DNA of 64,000 bases from Proteus alimentorum (GTDB lineage: Bacteria; Pseudomonadota; Gammaproteobacteria; Enterobacterales; Enterobacteriaceae): assembly GCF_002607735.1 (NCBI RefSeq), contig NZ_NBVR01000031.1, positions 310,001-374,000 on the forward strand. Reading direction: 5' to 3'. The position numbers and the translations under genes are program-made. Shown here in pieces: positions 46,521 to 58,764 of the stretch. Numbering within the stretch: the stretch's first letter is position 1; each line of letters opens with the position of its first letter. Below the pieces are notes generated by a model that was not told where the DNA came from, ran no database searches, and was given only the letters and a program-made list of their open reading frames with translations.

Positions 46521-47276
46521 TTACAGGATATCTTCCAGTTGTTTTGCAACTTCATCTGAGATATCACCGTTGTGATATACTTCTTGCACGTCATCACTGT
46601 CTTCTAACATATCAATAAGACGCATTAATTTTGGTGCAGTTTCGATATCTAATTCTGCTTTAGTCGATGGGATCATTGAAACTTCTGCTGATTCAGCCAC
46701 AAAACCCGCTGCATCCATCGCATCTTTTACTTCACCAAAAGATTCTGGTGTAGTGTAAACATCAATCGCGCCATCATCAAAAGTTTCAACGTCGTCAGCA
46801 CCTGCTTCTAACGCAGCTTCCATTACGGCATCTTCATCAACACCCGGTGCGTATGAAATGACACCTTTTTTGGTAAACAGATAAGATACAGAACCATCAG
46901 TTCCTAAGTTACCACCTGTTTTGGTAAATGCATGGCGAACATCGGAAACAGTACGGTTACGATTATCACTTAAGCATTCAACCATCACAGCAGTACCTGC
47001 TGGGCCATAGCCTTCATAAATGATGGTTTCCATATTATCGTTGTCATCATTACCCACACCGCGTGCAATTGCACGATTTAAGGTGTCACGAGTCATGTTG
47101 TTCGATAATGCTTTATCAACTGCCGCACGTAAACGCGGGTTAGTTGCAGGATCACCACCACCTAAACGTGCTGCTGTAACTAATTCACGGATGATTTTAG
47201 TGAAAATTTTACCGCGTTTCGCATCTTGCGCTGCTTTACGGTGTTTTGTATTGGCCCATTTACTATGACCTGCCAT
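46521..47276 (-). CDS. yebC: YebC/TACO1 family protein
   Basis: 251-residue conserved protein of the YebC family, variously described as a transcription regulator and as a translation factor that eases ribosome stalling at proline-rich stretches. It opens [20 protein letters not shown], the family signature, and contains [23 protein letters not shown] near residue 85. Operon aspS-nudB-yebC-ruvC. Confidence 0.95.
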   Translation of the reverse strand: MAGHSKWANTKHRKAAQDAKRGKIFTKIIRELVTAARLGGGDPATNPRLRAAVDKALSNNMTRDTLNRAIARGVGNDDNDNMETIIYEGYGPAGTAVMVECLSDNRNRTVSDVRHAFTKTGGNLGTDGSVSYLFTKKGVISYAPGVDEDAVMEAALEAGADDVETFDDGAIDVYTTPESFGEVKDAMDAAGFVAESAEVSMIPSTKAELDIETAPKLMRLIDMLEDSDDVQEVYHNGDISDEVAKQLEDIL

Positions 47277-47303
47277 GAAATATCTCCAAACGTGGTCTAA
47301 TCA

Positions 47304-47741
47304 TTAAATAACAAATTCTTCAATCGCTTGCTGATTACTGGCGGATTTTGTTAATTTTGCCGCCAGTGACGCGTCTAGCCATTGGTATTGCGAATGCTCC
47401 GTTAGCACAATATCTCGCTCTGTAGGCAGTGCTAACGTAAACCAATGTTCCTGACAATGAGTAACATCTGGTGCATAACGATGCCGAAAATGTGCAAAAA
47501 TTTCAAAAAGAATTGAGCGGTGGCAATCCACCAGCTCAAGATTTTCTTTTATGATATCAATTCCAACTTCTTCTTGCACTTCGCGCAACGCCGTTTGAAA
47601 AGGCGTTTCACCCTCTTCTAAACTGCCAGTCACAGATTGCCAGAAATCAGGATCATCTCGACGCTTTAGCATAAGCACCCGTTTGGTCTCTTTTGCATAA
47701 ATAACAACTAAAACGGATATCGGGCGCTTATATTTCATCAT
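47304..47741 (-). CDS. nudB: Dihydroneopterin triphosphate diphosphatase NudB
   Basis: Nudix enzyme of folate synthesis that removes pyrophosphate from dihydroneopterin triphosphate. 145 residues. Nudix box GSLEEGETPFQTALREVQEE followed by VGI near 38-60. Its start abuts the aspS stop with no gap, so translation is coupled. Start may be either of two adjacent ATG codons. Confidence 0.94.
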   Translation of the reverse strand: MMKYKRPISVLVVIYAKETKRVLMLKRRDDPDFWQSVTGSLEEGETPFQTALREVQEEVGIDIIKENLELVDCHRSILFEIFAHFRHRYAPDVTHCQEHWFTLALPTERDIVLTEHSQYQWLDASLAAKLTKSASNQQAIEEFVI

Positions 47742-49526
47742 TTACTCTTTATCTTCGCTAACTTCTTTTTGAGTTACGGCAATCGCTAACTCTTTTAAAG
47801 AATCTTCATTAGCAAAGCTTGGTGCATTAGTCATTAAACACGCAGCAGCTGTTGTTTTAGGGAAAGCAATAACATCACGGATGTTATCAGTACCCGTTAA
47901 CAACATCACTAAACGGTCTAAACCAAATGCTAAACCTGCATGTGGTGGAGTACCAAATTTAAGTGCATCTAATAAGAAACCAAATTTCTCTTGTTGCTCA
48001 TTCGGTGTAATACCTAAAATGCTAAATACCGCTTGTTGCATTTCATTACGGTGAATACGTACTGAACCGCCACCCACTTCATAACCATTAATCACCATAT
48101 CATAAGCATTTGCCACAGCACCGACTGGATGTGCAGTCAATTCAGCTGGTGATAAGTCTTTTGGTGAAGTGAATGGATGGTGCATCGCACTTAAGCTACC
48201 AGTTTCTTCATCTTCTTCAAACATTGGGAAGTCGATGACCCACAATGGTTTCCATGCATTTAAATCAGTCAGTTCAAGATCACGACCGACTTTCAGACGC
48301 AGTGCGCCCATCGCATCACTCATTGTGCCTTTACGACCCGCACCAAAGAAGATTAAATCGCCATCTGTTGCGCCTGTTGTTTCCAAAATAGCGTTAACAA
48401 CATCGTTAGTCAGGAATTTAGCGATTGGGCTCTGTACACCGTCAATGCCTTTCGCGCTTTCATTGACTTTCATCCACGCAAGGCCTTTAGCACCGTAGAT
48501 ACCAACAAATTGTGTATATTCGTCAATATTTTTACGGGTTAATGATGCGCCACCCGGTACACGTAATGCGATAACACGGCATTTTTCATCGTTGGCAGCT
48601 TGTGCAAATACACTGAACTCAACATCTTTGACTAAATCAGCGATGTCTTTCAGTTCCATTGGGTTACGTAAATCGGGTTTGTCTGAACCATAACGACGCA
48701 TTGCTTCAGCAAAAGTCATTACTGGGAATGCACCTAAATCGACATTAAGAATATCTAACCATAATGCATGGATCATACGCTCCATCACTTCGCGCACTTG
48801 ATCTGCACTCATGAAAGAGGTTTCAACATCGATCTGTGTAAATTCAGGCTGACGGTCAGCACGTAAGTCTTCATCGCGGAAGCATTTTACGATTTGATAG
48901 TAACGATCAATGCCAGACATCATTAACAGCTGTTTAAAAAGCTGTGGTGATTGTGGTAACGCGTAGAATTTACCTTTATGCACACGACTTGGCACTAAAT
49001 AGTCACGCGCACCTTCTGGTGTTGCTTTGGTCAGCATTGGGGTTTCAACATCAAGGAAACCTTCACCATCCATAAAACGGCGAACAGAGCTTGTAATTTT
49101 AGCACGGGTTTTTAAGCGATCTGACATCTCAGGGCGACGTAGGTCTAAATAACGATACGTTAAACGACGCTCTTCAGTATTTGTTTGATTGCTATCTAAC
49201 GGTAATGGCTCTGAACGGTTAAAAATAGACAGAGATTCTGCCGCTAACTCAATTTCACCTGTTGCCATATTTTTATTAACTTGGCTATCAGGACGAGCGC
49301 GTACTGTTCCTGTGACTTGAATACAAAATTCATTACGCAGTTCTGAAGCCTGAGAAAATGCCTCTTTCTGCTCTGGGTCAAAGAAGACTTGAACAATACC
49401 TTCGCGATCTCGCATATCAATAAAGATAAGTCCACCTAAGTCACGGCGACGGTTAACCCAACCACAAAGAGTCACTTTTTGGCTCACATGGGCGCTATTC
49501 AACTGCCCACAATAATTAGTACGCAT
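47742..49526 (-). CDS. aspS: Aspartyl-tRNA synthetase
   Basis: Class II synthetase charging tRNA-Asp. 594 residues. N-terminal OB-fold anticodon-binding domain ([20 protein letters not shown]...), motif 1 area [20 protein letters not shown] near 135, the [14 protein letters not shown] block near 193, the bacterial GAD insertion at about 290-420, and motif 3 [15 protein letters not shown] near 528. First gene of the aspS-nudB-yebC-ruvC run. Confidence 0.97.
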   Translation of the reverse strand: MRTNYCGQLNSAHVSQKVTLCGWVNRRRDLGGLIFIDMRDREGIVQVFFDPEQKEAFSQASELRNEFCIQVTGTVRARPDSQVNKNMATGEIELAAESLSIFNRSEPLPLDSNQTNTEERRLTYRYLDLRRPEMSDRLKTRAKITSSVRRFMDGEGFLDVETPMLTKATPEGARDYLVPSRVHKGKFYALPQSPQLFKQLLMMSGIDRYYQIVKCFRDEDLRADRQPEFTQIDVETSFMSADQVREVMERMIHALWLDILNVDLGAFPVMTFAEAMRRYGSDKPDLRNPMELKDIADLVKDVEFSVFAQAANDEKCRVIALRVPGGASLTRKNIDEYTQFVGIYGAKGLAWMKVNESAKGIDGVQSPIAKFLTNDVVNAILETTGATDGDLIFFGAGRKGTMSDAMGALRLKVGRDLELTDLNAWKPLWVIDFPMFEEDEETGSLSAMHHPFTSPKDLSPAELTAHPVGAVANAYDMVINGYEVGGGSVRIHRNEMQQAVFSILGITPNEQQEKFGFLLDALKFGTPPHAGLAFGLDRLVMLLTGTDNIRDVIAFPKTTAAACLMTNAPSFANEDSLKELAIAVTQKEVSEDKE

Positions 49527-49792
49527 ACAATATCCTTTTACTCAGCTTGTTGTGCTTTCTGCTGCGGAAATTTTGGCAATAGTCTTTTTCGAGTAGTGTC
49601 AAAAAAAAGGCAGACATTATAACGAAAATTCTTCCCGGAGATAAGAGTATAGACCTAGTTTATATGATACATCTTTTCAAGGATTTGCTAATCCCCAAAC
49701 AATTAATTAATAATAATTATTTATAGCGACAGAAGTCGCTTTGAGGTTTATCATTAAATTCGCCGTTTTTTGGCTTTGGCAATGGAGAAAAG

Positions 49793-50191
49793 ATGGTTAG
49801 CTCGCTTTATATCGTACTGGGCGCACTATTATTGATTAAATTGTCCCTCAATGTCGTAAAACTCAGAACACAATATCGGGTTGCTTATGGTGATGGTGGC
49901 TTTTATGAATTACAAACCGCCATCCGTGTTCACGGCAATGCGGTAGAATATATTCCGATTTCCATGATCTTATTATTGGTCATGGAGATGAATGGTGCTT
50001 TTGTTTGGATGGTACACATCTGTGGCTCAATTTTAATCGCTGGTCGCTTTTTACACTCTTATGGATTAAAACACCGTGAACTTCGCTGGCGTCGTTCAGG
50101 CATGGCAGCCACTTACTTATCAATGGTATTGATGATCATTGCTAATATTTATTTCCTTCCTTGGATACAAATATTTTCCTTTTATTACTAA
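49793..50191 (+). CDS. yecN: MAPEG family membrane protein YecN
   Basis: 132-residue integral membrane protein of the MAPEG superfamily, with four helices: about 4-22, 52-70, 75-92 and 105-128. The block VAYGDGGFYELQTAIRVHGNAVEYIP near residues 30-55 contains the RxHxNxxE motif shared with MAPEG glutathione-dependent enzymes. The bacterial function is undefined. It leads yecN-cmoA-cmoB as in E. coli, with 187 bp before cmoA. Confidence 0.9.
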   Translation: MVSSLYIVLGALLLIKLSLNVVKLRTQYRVAYGDGGFYELQTAIRVHGNAVEYIPISMILLLVMEMNGAFVWMVHICGSILIAGRFLHSYGLKHRELRWRRSGMAATYLSMVLMIIANIYFLPWIQIFSFYY

Positions 50192-50321
50192 GTCCTCGCG
50201 GGAATAACATGATCATCCATGATCAAAACCGACATCCTTGCTGTTGTGTCTAATAACGGCAAGGTCTCAAAAAGGTTTATTTATTTTTTCCAATTTCTTT
50301 CTAAATAATGCAACTTTGTGA

Positions 50322-52105
<1,784 letters not shown>

Positions 52106-52144
52106 TTTGTTTTTATTTTAAGTTTATTATCAATATATTTAATG

Positions 52145-52177
52145 AAAAGGGTATCTTATAAAGATATCCTTTTTTAT
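52145..52177 (+). terminator. Intrinsic terminator of cmoAB
   Basis: AAAAGGGTATCTT / AAGATATCCTTTT stem (one G-T pair) with a 3-base loop and a strong T-run. Confidence 0.88.
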
Positions 52178-52262
52178 TATTAGACTAGTTCTGACGTTTT
52201 TTTTGAAATTAACGACTCTACTGTGAAACTTTATAATAAATACAACTTGATAAAAGATAGCT

Positions 52263-53081
52263 ATGGCAATAGATAAAGAAAGCAAACAAACTAGACAAAA
52301 AAGGATCGCAAAACAAAAGCAACAGGCTCTTGTTCTTAATAAACAACGTAAAGAAAACGAAAAACGGGAACAATTTCTTTCTAGCCAAAACTGGGTAGAA
52401 GAAGAGACCCCCATCGAACTGACACCATTACAACGAAAGATCAGTGCATTATTCTCATTATTTGATTACAGCACCCAATTTCTATATATCGCATTTATTA
52501 TTACTGCATGGTGGTATCCTGAGTTATTTAAGGTTCAAACCATTTATAATTTAACTGTTATTTTTATATTTGAGTTTGTTCTTGTTCATTCAGGCCTATT
52601 TATGGCTGTTTTAGCAAGAACTAAACTTATATTTTTCTTTATCCCTGCTTATGGCCTATTTGCCTTTATGTTTAATAGCTTTGTTATGGGGGATGAGAAT
52701 ATTATACTTTGGCTTTATGCTGTCATTATTGCAAATCGCCTTATTGGTAGCTATCAAACAAAAAGTAGAAATGCATGGAATAAAAATATCCTGAATTCTG
52801 CATATATGACGCTCAATTTTCTATTTTGTATATTCTTAATTGCGATTATCCGCTTTATCGTCCCTTACGGTGGTCTAACCCCTGAATACCTAGATGAAGT
52901 AAATTATTTAGGATTAATTCCCTCTCATAGTGAATATTTTAATGCTCCTCATGTTGGCATGGCATTAGGTACACTGTTATATAGTATTCCTTTTCTTTTT
53001 ATAATGATTAATAAACTTTTACCTTATTACAAAAAAATAAAATTTAAACTCATTTATAATAAGGCAAAATCCACTCGATAA
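52263..53081 (+). CDS. Six-helix membrane protein of unknown function
   Basis: I do not recognise this 272-residue protein. The first 60 residues are highly charged and rich in Lys, Arg, Gln and Glu (TRQKRIAKQKQQALVLNKQ...), likely a cytoplasmic coiled coil. Six hydrophobic segments follow at about 70-87, 95-117, 122-138, 146-162, 178-198 and 235-252. The loop between the last two (RFIVPYGGLTPEYLDEV...HSEYFNAPH) is probably periplasmic. No catalytic motif is visible. It starts in its own transcription unit after the cmoB terminator and is followed by the ABC-F gene; both occupy a place where E. coli has other genes, so this is accessory DNA. Confidence 0.7.
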   Translation: MAIDKESKQTRQKRIAKQKQQALVLNKQRKENEKREQFLSSQNWVEEETPIELTPLQRKISALFSLFDYSTQFLYIAFIITAWWYPELFKVQTIYNLTVIFIFEFVLVHSGLFMAVLARTKLIFFFIPAYGLFAFMFNSFVMGDENIILWLYAVIIANRLIGSYQTKSRNAWNKNILNSAYMTLNFLFCIFLIAIIRFIVPYGGLTPEYLDEVNYLGLIPSHSEYFNAPHVGMALGTLLYSIPFLFIMINKLLPYYKKIKFKLIYNKAKSTR

Positions 53082-53100
53082 TTACCACGTTAATCCCTTA

Positions 53101-53128
53101 TTGATTAGGGTTTGTTTTCCGCTATAAT
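53101..53128 (+). promoter_or_regulatory. Sigma-70 promoter of the ABC-F gene
   Basis: TTGATT (53101-53106), 16-bp spacer, perfect TATAAT (53123-53128). Predicted start near 53135, which would leave a leader of about 184 nt. Confidence 0.65.
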
Positions 53129-53134
53129 AGCCAA

Positions 53135-53318
53135 TTCAAACCCTTTTCTATTTATCCTTTAAGAAGGCACTTCCCTACGATGAACTAAATTCTGCCAGAA
53201 AATTTCTCAAATACCTTTTCGGTATTTATTTTCTGTTACTGGCAGACAATAATTTATTTCGTCGCATCTAAAAAAGATCTCGGCAGTCTGCCACCTATTT
53301 CGCTTAGGAGGTCTTACT
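53135..53318 (+). promoter_or_regulatory. Structured leader of the ABC-F gene with mutually exclusive stems
   Basis: Three related segments can pair in two ways: TCTGCCAG (53191-53198) with CTGGCAGA (53239-53246), or TGGCAGAC (53240-53247) with GTCTGCCA (53286-53293); both cannot form together. Inside the first stem is a perfect AAATACC/GGTATTT hairpin (53209-53227). A minimal ATG-AAC-TAA upstream ORF sits at 53180-53188, just before the first stem. A consensus AGGAGG at 53306-53311 with seven-base spacing serves the main ATG. The layout resembles translation- or ligand-dependent leaders of antibiotic-resistance ABC-F genes. Confidence 0.55.
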
Positions 53319-54893
53319 ATGACAATAGCCTGTCACTTCTCACAACTTAATATCGAATTTAATCAAGAAGCTCTTTTTTCGCCATTAACTCGCTCACTGG
53401 CTTGCCAGCAAAATGCATTAATTGGCCACAACGGTAAAGGGAAATCCGTACTATTAAGATTATTAGCACAAAAAATATTACCCACTTCAGGTCAAGTTAA
53501 CTGGAATATGCCTTTTGTTCACGTTGATCAATTAACACGATTACAAGGCGATACACTTGCTCAAGCGTTAGATGTTTATGACATTTATCAAGCATTCCAA
53601 CGCGTTGATGCTGGTATTGCCACCTTAGAAGATATTGAGTTACTCGATGGAAAATGGCAACTTCCTGTCATGTGGCAGAATTTATTAGATTCAGCACAAC
53701 TTCCTATCGCATTAGATACCTCTATTGTGCATCTAAGTGGTGGAGAACAAACACGCTTAGCACTTTGTCGCGCTTTTTTATGCGAAGAGTGTTTTCTGCT
53801 CTTAGATGAGCCCGATAACCATCTTGATTATCAAGGACAACAATGGCTAATAAAACAATTAGCTCAGCATAAAGCGGGGTCTCTTATTGTTAGCCACAAT
53901 CGAAACTTGCTCTCGTATACAGATACCATTCTTGAATTAACTGAGAAAGGTTTATCTGAATATGGTGGAAATTATACGTTATATGAGACACAAAAAAGTG
54001 CAGAAATAGCGTCGTTGGAAGCCGCAAGTGATCGACTAAACAGCCAAATTAAAAATGAGAAACGCCAGCAACAAGCGACATTACAAAAAGCAGCACAACG
54101 AAAACGACAAGGCGAATCAATCAGGCAAAGTGGCTCTCAATGCCTACTTTTACTGGATATGCAAAAAAATAGAGCAGAACAACGCCAATCAGCCGTAGCA
54201 AAACGACATCAGCGCGTAATTGATGATATGCAATCTCAAAAACAGGGCGTCGATGCGGAAAAAGCACATGTTCATCAGCAGAAAATGGTATTAAATTATC
54301 AGAGTGATGGTCATCGTTTAAATGTATTTGTTAATAATCTTCAGCTTCCATATGGTTATCCGCACCCTATTTCATTTTCAGCTTACGGCAACGAGCATTG
54401 GCATATTAAAGGTAAAAACGGATGTGGAAAATCAACATTACTAAAATGTTTGATCGAACAATTTGCGCCGCTTTCTGGTGAGTTTCGTCTCAACAAAGAT
54501 TATTGTTATCTTGATCAACATCTTGCTTTACTTGATAAAACATTGCCAGTTGCACAAGCACTGCACCAATATCAACCCGCGATTTCTATCGAGCAATGGC
54601 GAACACGTCTTGGGATGTTGAGAATTAGAGGTGATAAATCTTTACTACCGCTTGAAAAACTAAGTGGTGGCGAGCAATTAAAAGCAACGTTATTGGCTTT
54701 AACACATAGCCCAAGACCACCTGCAGTATTATTACTTGATGAGCCAGATAATCACCTTGATATCGAATCCAAACAACTATTGGAAAATCTACTCGTTGAA
54801 TATCAAGGCACATTGTTACTGGTTTCGCATGATGAAGCCTTTGTTGAACACTGTGGTATTACACATACGCTGTTATTAGGCAATATTATATAA
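53319..54893 (+). CDS. ABC-F family ATPase, accessory type
   Basis: 524-residue soluble protein with two ABC ATPase domains and no transmembrane part, typical of ABC-F proteins that act on the ribosome. First domain: Walker A GHNGKGKS near 37-44 (Lys in the unusual sixth place), signature LSGGEQTRLALCRAF near 141, then LLDEPDNHLD near 165. Linker about 225-325 is charged and coiled. Second domain: GKNGCGKST near 368, LSGGEQLKATLLAL near 448, LLDEPDNHLDIESK near 472. The DEPDNHLD in both halves marks the family. It does not look like EttA, Uup, YbiT or YheS, so it is an additional member; drug resistance is possible but unproven. Confidence 0.85.
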   Translation: MTIACHFSQLNIEFNQEALFSPLTRSLACQQNALIGHNGKGKSVLLRLLAQKILPTSGQVNWNMPFVHVDQLTRLQGDTLAQALDVYDIYQAFQRVDAGIATLEDIELLDGKWQLPVMWQNLLDSAQLPIALDTSIVHLSGGEQTRLALCRAFLCEECFLLLDEPDNHLDYQGQQWLIKQLAQHKAGSLIVSHNRNLLSYTDTILELTEKGLSEYGGNYTLYETQKSAEIASLEAASDRLNSQIKNEKRQQQATLQKAAQRKRQGESIRQSGSQCLLLLDMQKNRAEQRQSAVAKRHQRVIDDMQSQKQGVDAEKAHVHQQKMVLNYQSDGHRLNVFVNNLQLPYGYPHPISFSAYGNEHWHIKGKNGCGKSTLLKCLIEQFAPLSGEFRLNKDYCYLDQHLALLDKTLPVAQALHQYQPAISIEQWRTRLGMLRIRGDKSLLPLEKLSGGEQLKATLLALTHSPRPPAVLLLDEPDNHLDIESKQLLENLLVEYQGTLLLVSHDEAFVEHCGITHTLLLGNII

Positions 54894-54896
54894 AAC

Positions 54897-54922
54897 ACTG
54901 CGCCGTAAAAGGCGCAGTTCTA
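54897..54922 (-). terminator. Hairpin between ABC-F gene and cutC
   Basis: ACTGCGCC / GGCGCAGT 8-bp stem with a 6-base loop between convergent genes; the better T-run (GTTTTA) is on the minus-strand exit. Confidence 0.6.
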
Positions 54923-54942
54923 AAATAGTTAATCCTTATCAA

Positions 54943-55695
54943 TCAAGAGGCTAATGGCGTATGAATACTCATAATATCTTTCATTGCTTCAACAGTATCT
55001 TCATCCACACAGTAATGCGTAAATTCATCGACCTCACTATCAGAGCTCATCGTTACACCCGCTTTACGATAAATCATAGTTGAAGGTGCCACTTTTCCTG
55101 CTGAACTGTGTATTTCTTTTAATCCTGCCTCTAGGAATTTTTGGATATTACTGAGTCTTACACCCGCGCCCGCCATAATAATAGGGCCTTGTGTTTTTTC
55201 ATTTAGCGTTCGTAATAATGGCAAACCTAATTCTGCATTCGCCTGCTGTCCTGACGTTAAAATACGAGCCACACCTAGCTGAGTCAGTTGTTCTAGCGCT
55301 AATAATGGATTAATACACATATCAAAAGCACGATGAAAAGTAATGGCTAATGGGCCAGCAAGCTCCATTAAAATTTCCATTTTAGGCAAATCAATGTGCC
55401 CTTCTTCATTTAAAAGACCAACAACTGCCCCTGAAAACCCCATATCGCGGATCAAACTAATATCATTTTTCATTGCTGAAAAATCAGCTTGTGTATAACA
55501 AAAATCACCACCACGCGGGCGAATGATAGGATGAACGGGAATACGAACCAGATCTCTGACTTGTCGTAGCATTCCAAAGCTTGGTGTAATACCACCTTCT
55601 GCCGGACTCGTGCACAGCTCTATTCTGTCTGCGCCTGCTCGTTCTGCTACCAACGCACATTCAGCGCCAAAACAACAAATCTCCAATGTAGCCAT
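54943..55695 (-). CDS. cutC: CutC family copper homeostasis protein
   Basis: TIM-barrel protein historically linked to copper tolerance; the enzymatic activity is unclear. ATG 55695 ([15 protein letters not shown]) with GGAGAGGG upstream gives 250 residues, 248 in E. coli; a start at 55710 would include the ribosome site. Blocks [17 protein letters not shown] near 60, [10 protein letters not shown] near 122, [13 protein letters not shown] near 172 and EIHSSAG near 195 are conserved. Neighbour yecM upstream, as in E. coli. Confidence 0.94.
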   Translation of the reverse strand: MATLEICCFGAECALVAERAGADRIELCTSPAEGGITPSFGMLRQVRDLVRIPVHPIIRPRGGDFCYTQADFSAMKNDISLIRDMGFSGAVVGLLNEEGHIDLPKMEILMELAGPLAITFHRAFDMCINPLLALEQLTQLGVARILTSGQQANAELGLPLLRTLNEKTQGPIIMAGAGVRLSNIQKFLEAGLKEIHSSAGKVAPSTMIYRKAGVTMSSDSEVDEFTHYCVDEDTVEAMKDIMSIHTPLAS

Positions 55696-55849
55696 ATCAT
55701 CCCTCTCCATCCTTAATAAAGAAAGTAATCAGAAAATAAATATCATTTCTTAGCGATTACTAACAATAGTTGTCGAATCTCGTTATTCATTCAATTCCAC
55801 TATCAGAATTTTGTGCTGACACAAGCAAACTATTTTCTGAAAGTGTCGC

Positions 55850-56404
55850 TCAACACTCACTTTCAACAATTTCAAGTAACGAATAAGGATGATATTTCAC
55901 TGTGACTGTTCCATTAGAAATAGCCACTGTTGGATTAGGTAAACGTTCTTTATCGCCTTTAGGTTCGCTGATTTTTAAGCTAACACTCTCAGGTAACGTT
56001 TGGGGCAAAAAAGACATGACTTTATTCACGAGAAAAGCGGGTTCAATGGAGATCACTTGCTCAATATGCTCCCACCCTTGGTATTCATATTTTTTATTCG
56101 TAGGAAAAGGTAATTCAACAATCGAAACGGATTGATTTAAAATAGTTAATGGCGTTTCTAATTGAAATAGATATATTGGGCGCCCATTAATCACATTATC
56201 AGAAATACACTTTCCACACAGGCTTAATCCTGTTCGCCACTGCTCCGCTAACGCTAAATCGTGACAACGTAACGATACATGGTCAGTCACATAGGCGGAT
56301 AAATCTATCCCCAAACTATCAGCAAATAGCGCCATATTTTCTTCAAACAAAGAAATCTCGTGAGTTAAATCATTTAATTGAGAAACTGAAGAAAATAACA
56401 CCAT
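55850..56404 (-). CDS. yecM: VOC superfamily protein YecM
   Basis: 184-residue protein of the YecM family, with a vicinal-oxygen-chelate fold suggested to bind metal; no activity is assigned. Potential metal residues include H in DHVSLRC near 41-47 and the Glu residues in the YEYQGWEHIEQVI block near 107. Length and order (cutC, yecM, argS) agree with E. coli. Divergent from argS with 172 bp between the starts. Confidence 0.9.
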   Translation of the reverse strand: MVLFSSVSQLNDLTHEISLFEENMALFADSLGIDLSAYVTDHVSLRCHDLALAEQWRTGLSLCGKCISDNVINGRPIYLFQLETPLTILNQSVSIVELPFPTNKKYEYQGWEHIEQVISIEPAFLVNKVMSFLPQTLPESVSLKISEPKGDKERLPNPTVAISNGTVTVKYHPYSLLEIVESEC

Positions 56405-56576
56405 TTTGAATAACCTTAATGAGAAAACAGAGAAAAAATCTTAAAGATAAGGCCGAGATGGTAGCATGTTCTAGCCGGAATATGTTATAAATTCAAGGTT
56501 AATCCTAATTCTTTATAAGAAACCTGTCAGACTTTTGTCGTCAGGTTTTATTTTCTCAATAATTTAAGGTAACCCG

Positions 56577-58307
56577 GTGAATATTCAGGCTTTTCTTTCA
56601 GAAAAAATCAGTGTGGCAATGTGTGCTGCTGGCGCACCCGCTGATAGCGAACCTCTTGTCCGTCAGTCAGCCAAAGTACAATTTGGTGACTATCAGGCAA
56701 ATGGTGTCATGGGAGCTGCAAAAAAAATGGGGATCCCACCCCGACAACTCGCAGAAAAGATCCTAGAAAAGCTCGATATTACGGATGTTGCAGATAAAGT
56801 TGAAATCGCAGGTCCGGGTTTTATCAATATCTTTTTATCTCCACAATGGGTTGCAAAGCAAGCTGAAGACGCATTAGCAGATGAACATCTAAACGTAACC
56901 CCCGTTGAACCTCAAACTATTGTTATCGACTATTCATCTCCAAACGTTGCAAAACAGATGCACGTTGGCCACTTACGCTCAACCATTATCGGTGATGCAA
57001 GTGCGCGCACTTTATCTTTCTTAGGTCATAATGTTATTCGTGCTAATCACCTCGGTGATTGGGGGACGCAATTTGGTATGTTGATTGCGTATTTAGAGAA
57101 AAAACAGAATGAAAATGCCGCTGATATGGCATTATCTGATCTCGAAGAGTTCTATCGTGAAGCGAAAAAACACTATGATGAAGATGAAGTATTCGCAGAG
57201 CGTGCCCGCAACTACGTTGTGAAATTACAAAGTGGTGATGAATACTGCCGCACAATGTGGCGTAAATTAGTTGATATCACCATGCAACAAAACCAAGTCA
57301 CTTATCAACGTCTTAACGTCACATTAACCGAAGATGACATTATGGGTGAGAGTCTTTATAACCCAATGTTAGCAGGTATTGTTGCCGATTTAAAAGCAAA
57401 AGGCCTTGCAGTAGAAAGTGAAGGTGCAACGGTTGTTTTCCTTGATGAATATAAAAACAAGGAAGGCGAACCTATGGGTGTTATCGTTCAGAAAAAAGAC
57501 GGTGGCTACCTATATACAACGACAGATATTGCTTGTGCAAAATACCGTCACGAAACATTACATGCTGATCGTGTACTTTATTATATCGACTCTCGTCAGC
57601 ACCAGCATTTAATGCAAGCTTGGACGATTGTCCGTAAAGCTGGCTACATCCCTGATTCAATGTCACTTGAACACCATATGTTCGGTATGATGTTAGGTAA
57701 AGATGGTCGTCCGTTTAAAACCCGTTCTGGCGGCACTATTCGTTTAACCGACTTACTCGATGAAGCTCAAGAAAGAGCCCGTACATTAATCGCTGAAAAA
57801 AATCCAGATATGGATAAAGACGAATTAAATAACGTTGCTCGCGTCGTAGGTATTGGTGCTGTTAAATATGCTGATTTATCTAAGAATCGTACAACCGATT
57901 ACATCTTTGATTGGGATCTGATGTTAAGTTTCGAAGGTAACACTGCACCTTATATGCAATATGCTTATACTCGTGTTGCTTCAATCTTCAAACGTGCAGA
58001 AATTGATGAAAATGCATTAACGCAACCTATCGCACTGACACAATCTCATGAAAGACAGCTTGCATTACGTTTAGTCCAATTTGATGAGACGATTATGCAG
58101 GTTTCTCGTGAAGGAACGCCTCACGTTATGTGTGCTTATCTTTACGATCTGGCACAAGCCTTCTCTGGCTTTTATGAAAACTGCCCTATTTTATCTGCTG
58201 AAGATGAAAACACTCGCCAAAGTCGTCTAAAACTGGCTCGTTTAACCGCGAGAACCTTAAAACAAGGTTTAGATACTTTAGGTATCGAAACAGTAGATAG
58301 AATGTAA
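56577..58307 (+). CDS. argS: Arginyl-tRNA synthetase
   Basis: Class I synthetase charging tRNA-Arg. 576 residues, 577 in E. coli. It starts with GTG at 56577; TAAGGT lies seven bases upstream. The N-terminal Add1 domain binds the tRNA D-loop, the HIGH-type motif HVGH is in [13 protein letters not shown] near 122-134, and the C-terminal anticodon-binding domain ends [13 protein letters not shown]. Strong terminator after it. Confidence 0.97.
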   Translation: MNIQAFLSEKISVAMCAAGAPADSEPLVRQSAKVQFGDYQANGVMGAAKKMGIPPRQLAEKILEKLDITDVADKVEIAGPGFINIFLSPQWVAKQAEDALADEHLNVTPVEPQTIVIDYSSPNVAKQMHVGHLRSTIIGDASARTLSFLGHNVIRANHLGDWGTQFGMLIAYLEKKQNENAADMALSDLEEFYREAKKHYDEDEVFAERARNYVVKLQSGDEYCRTMWRKLVDITMQQNQVTYQRLNVTLTEDDIMGESLYNPMLAGIVADLKAKGLAVESEGATVVFLDEYKNKEGEPMGVIVQKKDGGYLYTTTDIACAKYRHETLHADRVLYYIDSRQHQHLMQAWTIVRKAGYIPDSMSLEHHMFGMMLGKDGRPFKTRSGGTIRLTDLLDEAQERARTLIAEKNPDMDKDELNNVARVVGIGAVKYADLSKNRTTDYIFDWDLMLSFEGNTAPYMQYAYTRVASIFKRAEIDENALTQPIALTQSHERQLALRLVQFDETIMQVSREGTPHVMCAYLYDLAQAFSGFYENCPILSAEDENTRQSRLKLARLTARTLKQGLDTLGIETVDRM

Positions 58308-58336
58308 TTCACCTCTGTTTTCAAATAGCAGTGATA

Positions 58337-58371
58337 AAAAAACCGATGGTATATTAACCATCGGTTTTTTA
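58337..58371 (+). terminator. Intrinsic terminator of argS
   Basis: AAAAAACCGATGGT / ACCATCGGTTTTTT perfect 14-bp stem with a 6-base loop and T-run. Confidence 0.92.
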
Positions 58372-58455
58372 TTATGTATTGAATTTTAATTCAATATAGC
58401 TAAAAAATACTTCAAACAATAATGATGCAAGCAAATTTCCAATGCGACTTAATCA

Positions 58456-58728
58456 TTAATCTTCGTTAGCAGTTATAACATCCTGACACAATAGCCCTCT
58501 AATATCTTTTGCCTCAATCCAACCATCGACACTATCTATTGGCTTACTAGGACTGTATAAGCGGTCATTGACGTCTTTAGCCGTGAAAGCAAGCTTCTCA
58601 TTAGTTTTATCGAATACACCAATACAGTTAACTGGAGTGAGTCTTGAGGTATTAAGTTTTCCATCAGCCGTACAACCTGCAAGAAATAATGTCGCTAATG
58701 ATACAGAAATGATAATTGCTTTTTTCAT
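58456..58728 (-). CDS. Small lipoprotein of unknown function
   Basis: 90-residue lipoprotein. ATG 58728 (MKKAIIISVSLATLFLAGC) has GGAGC nine bases upstream; a longer frame to 58764 is less likely. The lipobox LAGC ends at residue 19. The mature part has two further cysteines (VNCIGVF and LLCQDV) that may form a disulfide. No family recognised. It lies alone between argS and a long gene-free stretch, next to the place where flagellar genes adjoin argS in E. coli. Confidence 0.75.
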   Translation of the reverse strand: MKKAIIISVSLATLFLAGCTADGKLNTSRLTPVNCIGVFDKTNEKLAFTAKDVNDRLYSPSKPIDSVDGWIEAKDIRGLLCQDVITANED

Positions 58729-58764
58729 AGTAGCTCCTGACTCTCTTATTTTTATTGTTACCAA

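Noticed and set aside
49725-49740. AGCGAC/GTCGCT hairpin before yecN
   Set aside because: Only six base pairs and no T-run; it may be chance and explains nothing specific.
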